Part shown: in pieces, positions 40,894 to 49,825 of the stretch
How positions within the stretch are numbered: position 1 is the first letter of the stretch
Layout: the number at the start of each line of letters is the position of its first letter
Assembly: GCF_000350225.1 (NCBI RefSeq)
Contig: NW_005179247.1
Coordinates: 31,149-95,148, forward strand
DNA from: Chondrus crispus
Lineage: Eukaryota > Rhodophyta > Florideophyceae > Gigartinales > Gigartinaceae
Direction of reading: 5' to 3'
Length of the DNA stretch: 64,000 nucleotides
Position numbers and translations under genes: made by a program
Notes under the pieces: model-generated
Told to the model about the DNA's origin: nothing
Database searches by the model: none
What the model saw: the letters and a program-made list of their open reading frames with translations, nothing else

Positions 40894-43876
40894 TTACATG
40901 GAATCCCCACCGTTACCGTTGCTGTGGTAGACGAAGCCTTCTATACCGTAGTCTACGAAAATTTCAGATCCTGGACTGATTAGGGTCTGTGCTTCCACGA
41001 CCAAAATAGTCGGCTGGACTAATTGGGACGGATGAGTGGGAGCTTGCGGTGCCATTAACCTTGCGTTTTGTGGGCGGGGAAACAGCAGCTGCCCCTGTCT
41101 GTGTGCTTCGAATTCTTCGTCGTCGTGGTGATAGCGCGCGTCGTTGATGTAACCACCCATTGTGAATGGTGTAGGGACAACGCATATTGCCTTTCGACCG
41201 TTCAGCAGGTCCTTGACGGCGTTGAATCCGTGTCCGCGTATGTTCACTTGCAGCGCATATTTGTTGTAGCGATGTATGTCTACCCCGAGTACACCGCCGC
41301 CATATTTCTTTGCCATCTGCCTGCGCTTTCCGAGATCGTGGTATACCAACGTACCAAAGTACGAACAGATTAGGTCCCCCTTCTGAAAAGTCTTTGCCGC
41401 AAATACACCCTGACCAGCAATTGGTTCTTAATGGTTGAGGTTGCGACGAACAAACCGTTGGCAGCTGCATCAATCTGCAAAAGTTGTTTCGTGTCTGATT
41501 GTTCAAGCAGGCCTTGGTATTGACGGGGCCATTCATGGAATGGCTTGTTCTGCAGTCAATCAGGAATCCTCGATTATCCCAAGTGGATGCTAGATGAGAC
41601 AGAATATGGTCGGGGAAGCATTGGTATGGTGGCATTCCTTTTGGAGCGTTCCACCTGGGATCAAGCATCTCTGGAGGGGCGTACTGTTCATGCACAGAAC
41701 AAACTAAAGGAAGGAACTTCGACAATAGTTTGATATCTGTGGCCTTGGTAGCAATGGCTGATGCTGTTCTTCGTAAGACATGGTTGGAAGCCACAGCAAA
41801 GCATGCCTCATCTACTTCGCACCCGACAAATCTGCGATGATTGGGGAGAGTCATGCAAGCATGGGCAGTTGAGAAGGTACCGGCGAATAAATCCACCACG
41901 ATATCACCTGGCTGAGAGAACCTGCAGATGAGTTCCTTGAGGAGGGCAACTGGTTTCTGCTCTGCGCGGAGAGCAAAGGTCTTTGATGGGTCGTTGCTGT
42001 TGCATCCTCGGAGCTGTTCACCGGGAAGAAGCCACATGACATTGTTAATGATGTTCTTGAAGGCCGGAAATGTTGAAGGGACGTAGTTAAAGTTCTTGTA
42101 GTTAACCATCGCTTCTTCCTCTTTGTATGTCAGACCGTTTTTCTTGATATGGACTGCCAATTCGGCCCCATTTACGAGTGAACACTTCTTTCCCGGGGGT
42201 ACTGTGATGACTGAGGGATGTCTCTCGACTATCAAGGGCATCGAATCCACAGTGAATGTGGGCCTCTTTTGGCCCCTGCCGAGGTCTGTAGTCGAGGCTT
42301 TGAACTTTCTACGCCATGTCATGAATTGCTGTATCGAGCAGAAAATGATGCCGTGTCCACCTTTTCTAAGGACCATAGCTGCAGTTTTCACGACCTCGTC
42401 CATGTCTTCATTTGTGAGGCAATCATGGGCCGAGTTTTTCTTGTCCGACTGTCTTCTCGTGTTATAGGGAGGGTCACATAGAAGCAATTGAGCTCCTGAA
42501 GAACTTAAAGGGTCCGTAGGTGCGATTAAATCTTCCAGCTCGATGATTTCCTCGAAGCTTGACCGGTACAGCCTCAGATATGGTTTCAGTGCATCTTCCA
42601 ACTCTTCCATCTTTTTCTTTATCGCTTGGTTTGAAATCGCGCGAGTTCCATTGGCTGGGATCTTGGTAGAGAATGGTTCGAGTGGAGTCTCAGCAGCCGA
42701 CCGCTCAGGTCTTACTGGAATAATGTTGCCAACAATTTCCTTGACTCGAGGGGCTGTACGTACGTAGTTTTGTACAGCTGACCGCAATCTCATCTCCGTC
42801 TCTAACTCCTTTCGAACTGTGTTGGTAAGGCGAAGCGGTATTTTAGAAAAGCGTTGAGGAACTCCTTCGTTGTGCACTTTGAACCTTACGAAACCGGGCC
42901 ATTTGATGTGAGATGGCAGTGCGTAGAGCTCGTGCGCATGCGTCATTGAATGAATGTCTTGGAAGAACTCTGTGGCAAGAGTGCGTAGGCACTCATCCAG
43001 GCTGTTGGTTCTATCACAGACGTGTGCGAACGTTTCTTCTTTCTTATGTGTCAGAGAAGCATGGGGCTCAAATCGCTTCGCTTGCGAGCTTCTGAGAAAG
43101 CCTTCTCTACGTGACTGAATGACCCGAAACTGAACGAAATCCGAGGTCAACTGAAGATATGGGAGGAACATGCTTTCGACACCGTCAAAACCGAAGCTGG
43201 CAGCATACGTATCCCACGCTCTGACCACTTGCTGAATTGCAGCTCCTATTCTAACTGCTTTTTCGGTAGTGAGGGCGCTCAAGGTTAAGCTGGGAGGGTA
43301 CGAGGTCGGTTGTGCTATTGATCTTGTTATTTTCCTTTTCTTTGCAGGCCTCTCCTCGTTGATGCTCTTCGTAATGTCAATAATCACGGATACGAAAATG
43401 AGCTGCTCGAATCGGGTGACAGGTTCCGTTTTGTAGGCGTAGGTTTTATCTTTTTTAGGCTTCGTCCATGAAAGGCCACTATCTGTGAAGAAAGAGCAAA
43501 CCAAGTGCCTGTGATTTAAAGGGAATCCTTCGCGTGATGTGTGCTCGAATACGTCTCGAAGTCGCCTATCGGTTTCATTGTGCATCATATCAACGGCGGC
43601 AGCAGTGCGAAAGTACAATCCATTGCTACTAGTTTGGAGCTTGGCAATGAGCTGAGTCTTTTCGTAGTTTGTGTAGTCGTTGCCTTCGGTAACAAAAAGG
43701 AGTATGTCCTTGACGGCTGGTGGCATCTCCATTTCTGCACGGTTAGCGAAAACCTTCTGGACCCATTCGCAGAACTTTGCAAAGGGAAGGTCTCTGGCTT
43801 TCGCGGTGGGTTCCAAAGCATCCCAAGCATCCCGAACGGCTATTGAAAGCTTTGCAAAAGTAGTGAGCTTTGCCAT
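40894..43876 (-). pseudogene. DNA methyltransferase-SET fusion gene, copy A (frameshifted)
   Basis: Starts at MAKLTTFAKL (43876); the open frame extends further upstream to 44170 but that part is low-complexity. The methyltransferase half is intact: catalytic DPPYNTRR and AdoMet motif VDLFAGTFST, in the order typical of beta-class amino-methyltransferases. Compared with copy B it lacks one base at 41550/41551 and at least one more at about 41417-41432, so the SET domain continues in another frame (40894-41349, still readable: VDIHRYNKYALQ, YINDARYHHDDEE, EIFVDYG). A truncated methyltransferase with an unrelated tail could still be made. It is head-to-head with the ParB-like gene at 45064. Confidence 0.88.
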
Positions 43877-44340
43877 GGTAATGCTATGAGATGAAGGATG
43901 GGAGGATATATTAGGTAGAAGGCAGGGGTGGTGATTGACTCGTGCGAGGGCGGCGTGGATTCTGTTGTCGGTAGTCTTTTTAAATTGGGGCAACAAAAGA
44001 AGTAGGAAGGCGCCGGATAGCAATCGGGTAAGTGCGACGAATGGGGAACGACGAGTGCCGACGCTGGATGGGAGACTCTTTAAAGAGTGTAGTTGTTGTT
44101 GGAAGAATGAAGGGGAATGGTCGAAAGATCTGAAGAGGGACACGGCAGTGGAAATGTGACGATAAGTCAACCGGATGAGGTGAATGGGTCGACCGAGACT
44201 TTCAAAGACGGATTAGCGCAGTGGTCAGAGAAGGGGATCCCAAGCGTGTTTGTTGGGGTGGGGGAGGCACAGCGACGGATAAGGGATCGCGAGGTGGAGA
44301 ATGGTCATAAAATGGGGTTTGGGCGTGCTTAGTCGGCGTG

Positions 44341-44390
44341 GGAGGGCGAGGGAGGGCGAGGGAGGGCGAGGGAGGGCGAGGGAGGGCGAG
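44341..44390. repeat. Five tandem 10-bp units GGAGGGCGAG
   Basis: Five exact copies in the divergent promoter region, purine-rich on the plus strand. Confidence 0.95.
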
Positions 44391-44445
44391 GGAAAGACGT
44401 GTGGAGGCCGATGGGAAGTTGGGTTGAGATGACGTAGTACAGCGT

Positions 44446-44595
44446 AGTATGATTTGGCAATCATACTGGCAAAGAGTGGGAAATTTTATTATTAAAACAT
44501 GCTTGGCCGAGTATGATTGCCGAATCATACTGGCCGGAACCCCCAAAAAATTACTGAAAAGTAGGTCTTTCCCAGTATGATTGGGCAATCATACT
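44446..44595. promoter_or_regulatory. Three 22-bp near-palindromes at exact 64-bp spacing
   Basis: Sites at 44446-44467, 44510-44531 and 44574-44595 all have the form AGTATGATT-N4-AATCATACT, with centres TGGC, GCCG and GGGC. Start-to-start distances are 64 and 64 bp, about six helical turns, so all three face the same side of the DNA. They lie about 470-620 bp upstream of the ParB-like start and 570-720 bp from the MTase-SET start. They are candidate operators or nucleation sites. Confidence 0.7.
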
Positions 44596-45048
44596 CGAAG
44601 CGCCCGCCAGGTCGACCGACGTAAATTTTGGGGGATGAGCGGGGAATGCCCTGGCTTCCATGCCGGCTTGCGCACGTGGAGGGCGCTGATTGGCGGGATG
44701 GAGGGGCTCAATGTAACGGGCCTTGCTGGTGGTGGCGTCCACTCTCCTACTCTATTGATGGTCCCATCAACGGCTTCCATCTCGAATGAGTCCCCAGGCG
44801 ACCGGTTGAAGAGTGTGTTGAGAGGATTTCTGTCGTTCCTGCTTTGAACGTGGGGCTTATACTAGGGGGATTCGCGAACGCTTAGGTGAATCGTTCGGGA
44901 ATCGCTGGACGAGAGCTGCTGCGCATTGGAGTTGTATTTGGTTTACGTGGATCACGCTGAATCGCGACCGTTGCTTGGAATCTTGGCACGAGAGCTGTGG
45001 TGTGGCTGCGTTGAGTAAGAGTGATTCACTTTGCGTACTATCAGGCTG

Positions 45049-45056
45049 TATAAAAG
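45049..45056 (+). promoter_or_regulatory. TATA box TATAAAAG
   Basis: A consensus TATA box 8 bp before the first ATG (45064). With transcription starting about 30 bp downstream, the first usable ATG in frame would be 45133 (MNQDSSRK), so the ParB-like protein may start there. Confidence 0.5.
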
Positions 45057-45063
45057 CTTTGAT

Positions 45064-46728
45064 ATGGTGGACGGGAGACCAGTTGCGGATGAGGAACGTC
45101 AAGGTGGATCTGAAAGCGGTTCAGAAGGCGAAATGAACCAGGATTCGAGTCGGAAACGATTGGATAGGGGAGAAAGACGCGCTCGTGCTGAGAATGAAGA
45201 AGCAGCTGGTACCGTAGCTAGTGCTCGGACCGACAATAGCTCTGGCAATGGGGCGAGTGCTGAAAGGAGGCGCGGAGGTCGTCGTGGTCGTGGTCGTCGT
45301 GGTTCTCGCGGTGCTCGTGGTACTCGTGATGGCCGTGGTGGTGGTGGTAGGGCGCGTGCTGCGAATGATGGGAGTGAAGGTGGAGAAGAAACGGCTTCCG
45401 TCGCAGGCAAGAGCGCCAGTGTTGCTGCACGCGGTGCGGCTGAGGATGCTGCGTCCATGGGCAGAGCAGCGGCTACGACTGCGATGCCCATATCCGTTGG
45501 ACCAGTTGTTCTGCGCGTGCGCAGTCCACCTCGACCCCGAAAGAAGGGAGGCCAAACGATCAAGAGAGCAGCATCAAATTCCGCTGAGGAAGGAACCAGA
45601 ACCCTAACCGATACGGAAACAGCAGGAAGGTCTGGTTACAGGCGGGAGGGTTCAGACGGTGTTGGAATATCGGAAGAAGCTGCTGACGTCATAATTGTGG
45701 ACTCTGACGAAGAGGAGCGTGCTGCGCAGGACAGGCTTAAGAATGACAATCCCCTGCTGGCTCCTGAGGTAGATTTGAACAACTACCGCCAGTGTATTCT
45801 CGAAATCGATGTTTCTTTGATAAGTGAGCCAAAGCAGAGCATTCGTTTGGTGGATGAGGAGCACCTCAGAGAGATGCGCCAGTCAATCAAAGAAAATGGA
45901 TACATGACCAGCTCCGGCACGCTATCGGTAACACTGAAGGAGGGCAACGGGTTAACCTGTGCCTTGGCTGAAGAGATGATTACGAATGGGAAGATCACCA
46001 GGGAGGTGTGGTTGATTGATGGGCGGCACCGGCTCATCGTGATCATCAGAGAGAGAATCTAAACTGTCAAAGTGACGCTGTGGATTCCTCGTCGAGATGT
46101 TCCGTGTCTCCACTCTGCGGAGATTGTTAGCATTGGTGCCTTTTTGAACAAGAGTACCTCTACGAACAGAGAGATGACCTTGCAGGACCAGATTCATGCT
46201 TGTGTGTCTTTAGCAAGGACGCTTGATGCCAGAGAAGACGTTGATATTCGCGCATCTAATTCTTCCCATCTGGCGACTGCCCTCTTCGCCGGAAAGACTT
46301 TGGGGAAGCAGAAGATGAGGCAGTTGCAACGTTACGGAATGATTGGCCTGAAACTTGCTCAGAACCAGGCCATGTTTGATATCTTTTTAGAGGAGACGAA
46401 CACTCAATTGAATTTGAATCTTAGTCACGTGGCATCGGATGTTCTCCTTGGTATGGACTTGGAAGGGTTCAGGCTTGGACTGCAGTGCGTGAAGCAGAGA
46501 ATTGAAACTGCAAACCAAACTGGATGGAGGGCCACTGGAAGGTTTGATCGACTAAGCAGAGCATTCTACAATGCAGTGGCCGAACAATACGGTGAGGTCA
46601 AAAAAGCTGCAGAGTTCTGCGGGTGGCCCGTCCGTGAGTTTTTGCAGCGTACGGTAGGAAAGACGAAGGTAACAGTTGGAGAGAGCATTCGGACGGCATG
46701 GGAAGGTTTGACGAAGGTCAGAAGATGA
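45064..46728 (+). CDS. ParB-like nuclease-fold protein with RGG region (one in-frame stop)
   Basis: The N-terminal part is charged and then an Arg/Gly-rich tract (RRGGRRGRGRRGSRGARG), a nucleic-acid-binding low-complexity type. From about 45780 comes a ParB/Srx-like domain: DEEHLREMRQSIKENGYM (the S-I-x-x-x-G helix) and VWLIDGRHRL, matching the family's GxxR/DGxHR site. Residues beyond form a mostly helical region (for example EQYGEVKKAAEFCGWP). A TAA at 46060-46062 interrupts the frame between RHRLIVIIRERI and TVKVTLWIPRRDVP; both sides look like one domain, so it is a nonsense mutation, a readthrough site or an assembly error. Start at 45064 or, judging by the TATA box, 45133. The gene ends ATGA, overlapping the dioxygenase start. 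ParB-fold proteins bind DNA and some bind or hydrolyse CTP; in phage and mobile DNA they accompany base-modifying enzymes. Confidence 0.65.
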
Positions 46729-48929
46729 AGGGCGTTATGAAAACCAAGCTGACGAATCTGAAGAAGCGTCTGAAGGCATTGCCTGGAGTCGAAGACTACG
46801 AGGCTGAGTCGGAATCAGATTCGGAGGTGGAGGGAGGATGTATAACCCTCACTAACTCAGAATCGTCAGGGAGGAATGATGGCGACCATGAGCAAGAATC
46901 GGAGTCGCCTCGAGGAACACCTCCCAATTCCAAACCAGGAGATTCATTGCGGCCGAAGCAGACTCCGGACCCTGCCCAGAACTCTGAGCTGGCTAAGGAG
47001 CCGAAACAGCCACAAGGGAATGGGACCAAGCAAACTGAAGGCTCCAGTCAGCGACCTAAGCGAAAGAGTAAAAAGCGGAACTACAGCGAGCGCAGGGAAG
47101 ATGAAGAGGATTTCGAGCCCGACTCCGGAAGGGGAAGACAGAGAAAAAAGCCGAAGATTGCGGGGACGGGGAAAGATGATGTCAATCCTGCGGCCACGGA
47201 TGAGGGGTCCGGGTATATGCCGCGAGATGATCTGGTGCGTGCTCTAGAAGGCTTGCCTGAGAACGAGGTTATTCGGATTATGGATGCCCTTGGTCTGGAT
47301 GTCGTCTCTCGTCCGGAAAAGGAAACTGTTCGAGATGAAGGGAAGTTTGCGTCCACGGATGGAAGCGGCTTTAAAGATGAAGTTGCAGCTGTACTGCCGA
47401 TAGGGTATGACGACCCGGTTCCATACGAAGGTTTAGAGCATCCGCAATGGTGCCGGTTTGCTTTTCTATTCCCTAGTCAATGGCCAAAGAAGAACCCTAT
47501 TGGTCATGCTATGCCGTTTTTGGAGACGATACTCGTTCCGCATGAACACCGGGCGAACGTGTTTTTTAACAGTGCAGCCGATGTGCTTCGAGATAATCAC
47601 CACTTGGTCTTCTGGCGTGCAGCGCTGAACTACCTCGTCGATCATCCACAAGAAGAGGTCGTTCCCGATGGCGATGAACGCTTTACTGAAGTGCCCAAGA
47701 ACCTGCTTCCTTGGGCGTCTGCCATTGCAAATGACTACGCTGCTCTCGCATATTTCGCTGAGAAACGAGGAGAGCTTGAATCTCAGGGGTACTGCGTTCT
47801 GAGCAACTTTCTGGATGATGGACGCAACCCGGAGAAGGTGGGGTCGGTGACAATACCGCAGATGGATGGGGACCGGCATGTTTTCTCACGTCTTCGGGCT
47901 GAAGTGCAGGCCTCTTTTCCTGGCGCTCAGGCTCTGAGGGATCCCGACAATCGCACGGTGTGGAATTGGATTGTGAATGAGGGTTTCGATGTCGATGCTG
48001 TGAAGGGTGAGAAAGGAATTGCTCGCTACACCACTACCAATTTCGGGGTGACTACTCATCTAGAGCAAAACGCAAGCACGGTGCTGACTGCTCGGCTGAG
48101 AGCGCTTTTGGACATCCGTATTTCGCAAGCGCTGGCGGCGTTGGTGGTATGGAAAAATAAGAGCGGTAGCGAGGAGATGTATATTCCGAAGACCGGTGGG
48201 CGGTGGTTGCTGACGGCGAAAGGGTGCAAGCGCCAGGCACTGCATACGGATTTTCCTTCTATGAGCAGAACGGACACCGTTCGTGGCAAGAGAAACCCCG
48301 GTTACTTTACTATTACCACAGGCAGTTTAGAAGTGCCGGTCTGGGTTTGTCCGTTTTCGCATAAGACGGTATCGATGGCCCCAGAACGAGGTATTCGCGC
48401 TATGTCGAAAGGGAGTGTGGCAGGAATCCTCAGGATACCCCCGTACTCTATCTTCGTCGGTCGTGGGGACATGTTTCATGCTGGTGCCGGATATGGCGAT
48501 TCAGCAGGGGACGGGAGCTGCCTTCGATATCACCTGTATTTCGTGCCAATGAGCCATCGCTTAGAGGATGGTGTTCATATGCTCCAAAAGTTTGATCCCA
48601 TTATGAAGACCAACCTGGACGACGATACCGACGAGGACGTAAATGAAGGTGAGGATGATGCAACCGGCGAGGTTGTCGGCGAAGGGGATGTGGATGGGGA
48701 TGACGGTTATGTGGATGATGTGGAAGCCGATGGGGAAGGGGATGATGTTGTAATGAAGGAGGGAGTACCTGCTACTCAGCCAGTGCAAATTCTCAAAGAG
48801 GGTAGCTCGACCGCGAAAGCTGCTGTTGGGCCTTCAGGTGGGAATCCTGTCCAATTGCCAATCCCTGATACCCAGGAACAGGAGGTAACACCAGATTTAG
48901 ATGAGTATGAGGAGAAGAAATCTGACTAG
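46725..48929 (+). CDS. 2-oxoglutarate/Fe(II)-dependent dioxygenase, possibly acting on nucleic acid
   Basis: The ATG at 46725 overlaps the TGA of the ParB-like frame (ATGA). Residue numbers here count from 46698, where the frame opens. Residues 20-180 are charged and disordered with basic clusters (KRKSKKRNYSERR, GRQRKKPKI). The catalytic part shows the double-stranded beta-helix iron triad H516-x-D518 (QALHTDFP) and H594 (GRGDMFHAG), with R610 (CLRYHLYFVP) as the likely 2-oxoglutarate contact. EGLEHPQW, GYCVLSNFLDD and WNWIVNEG precede it. The C-terminus is acidic and repetitive (GEGDVDGDDGYVDDVEADGE). The fold could be TET/JBP-like, AlkB-like or phytanoyl-hydroxylase-like; I cannot decide by eye. 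The overlap with a ParB-like gene next to a DNA methyltransferase suggests oxidation of a DNA base or its mark. Confidence 0.72.
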   Translation: MKGVMKTKLTNLKKRLKALPGVEDYEAESESDSEVEGGCITLTNSESSGRNDGDHEQESESPRGTPPNSKPGDSLRPKQTPDPAQNSELAKEPKQPQGNGTKQTEGSSQRPKRKSKKRNYSERREDEEDFEPDSGRGRQRKKPKIAGTGKDDVNPAATDEGSGYMPRDDLVRALEGLPENEVIRIMDALGLDVVSRPEKETVRDEGKFASTDGSGFKDEVAAVLPIGYDDPVPYEGLEHPQWCRFAFLFPSQWPKKNPIGHAMPFLETILVPHEHRANVFFNSAADVLRDNHHLVFWRAALNYLVDHPQEEVVPDGDERFTEVPKNLLPWASAIANDYAALAYFAEKRGELESQGYCVLSNFLDDGRNPEKVGSVTIPQMDGDRHVFSRLRAEVQASFPGAQALRDPDNRTVWNWIVNEGFDVDAVKGEKGIARYTTTNFGVTTHLEQNASTVLTARLRALLDIRISQALAALVVWKNKSGSEEMYIPKTGGRWLLTAKGCKRQALHTDFPSMSRTDTVRGKRNPGYFTITTGSLEVPVWVCPFSHKTVSMAPERGIRAMSKGSVAGILRIPPYSIFVGRGDMFHAGAGYGDSAGDGSCLRYHLYFVPMSHRLEDGVHMLQKFDPIMKTNLDDDTDEDVNEGEDDATGEVVGEGDVDGDDGYVDDVEADGEGDDVVMKEGVPATQPVQILKEGSSTAKAAVGPSGGNPVQLPIPDTQEQEVTPDLDEYEEKKSD

Positions 48930-49825
48930 GGTCGAAGTAGGAATGCCTTGAAAAGTTGTTAGTACTTGTTGTAAAAGTAGACCCTGCGCGCAGCGGAGAG
49001 TATCCTCGCGCCTTACCGGTGAGGGTGTCCTGTAAAAGATATTTTCTATTTGGGAAGTCAGGGACAGCGGAAAAGAAGGGGTTCAAGAGCGTCTACATGG
49101 GGATTTAAAGGCAGGCTCTCGACTGCATGCTGAATGAGCCTGGTTGTAGGAGTATAGATAGTTGTGTCGCGCAAATTTCCCGCCCTAGGTAGTGGGCAAC
49201 ATGGGAAAGAACATTCTGATCAGTTTACTTCAACCTATGTACTTTCTTGGGGCCAAGAGGGGGATATTTCATATAAATAATAAAAACTGCGTGGGCATTA
49301 GCAACGCTGACCTAGAGTACCGTTTTTGTTAAATTGTTGTACAGCTGGTTGCCAGCCGCCGAAAAGAAGGTAAAAGCTATGAATGGCATGTTACCTGAAA
49401 GAGGATGATACTTAAAATAACAATTTGTTAAATTGTTGTAAGAGCCATGAATGGCATGTTGCCTGAAAGAGGAAGATATTTAAAAGAGCAATGGGAAAAG
49501 GCGGTTATTATTACGTTTGGGGAAAACATTACAATAGGAGCATGACGATAGGAGCGGTTGCGTATTTTCAATGTGTGCAATTTTCTTCATTGGGCGGTTT
49601 TGGGGTTTGAGCGATGAACCGCATTCCATACGGCACAAGTTTTAGATGGGCGCGTCATTGACTTGGAGTAGAATAGCTTTTTTGATATCTTCATAAGTAG
49701 AGCTTAGTAGAACTTACATGAGGAAACGATTCTGAGGTGGAGAGAGAGATTTAGAGAGAGAGAGCTACCACTTGCGCACGTTTACTCGTTGCTTTTGTAT
49801 AGAAGGACGATATATCTGTGAGAGA
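48930..49825. other. Intergenic region with a pseudogene fragment
   Basis: Contains a broken copy of the start of the 52984 gene (49289-49400), itself partly duplicated in tandem at about 49425-49490. A purine-rich GAGAGA tract (49739-49764) precedes the RNB gene. No other gene recognised. Confidence 0.6.
49289..49490 (+). pseudogene. Fragment duplicated from the 52984-53493 gene
   Basis: GTGGGCATTAGCAACGCTGA...TTAAATTGTTGTACAGCTGG matches 52984-53050 nearly base for base but with a shortened T run and a frame break. The following CCATGAATGGCATGTT/GCTATGAATGGCATGTT unit occurs twice (about 49377 and 49446). It shows local duplication in the cassette. Confidence 0.75.

Larger units (their letters stand above)
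37756..44146. repeat. Segmental duplication, copy A (partner 57590-63985)
   Basis: The 6.4-kb segment covering the first third of the TLH gene, the element's right end, the pogo-like element and the MTase-SET gene is almost identical to 57590-63985, differing by scattered substitutions and single-base indels. The right breakpoint is at GGGACACGGC (44146 and 63985), after which the two sequences are unrelated. Confidence 0.92.
43877..45063. promoter_or_regulatory. Divergent promoter region between MTase-SET and ParB-like genes
   Basis: About 1.2 kb between the two start codons. It holds an AATATAT element 25-35 bp before the MTase-SET start (minus strand, about 43903-43912), five exact GGAGGGCGAG units (44341-44390), three regularly spaced palindromes (44446-44595) and a TATA box before the ParB-like gene. 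No other gene recognised. Confidence 0.6.

Noticed and set aside
45099..45563. Long minus-strand frames opposite the ParB-like gene
   Set aside because: Shadow of the Arg/Gly-rich tract; composition (Pro/Arg/Ser) follows from the opposite strand.
49772..49825. Extended N-terminus of the RNB protein from TTG
   Set aside because: Non-ATG start in a eukaryote; the first ATG at 49826 leads directly into the coding-like sequence.
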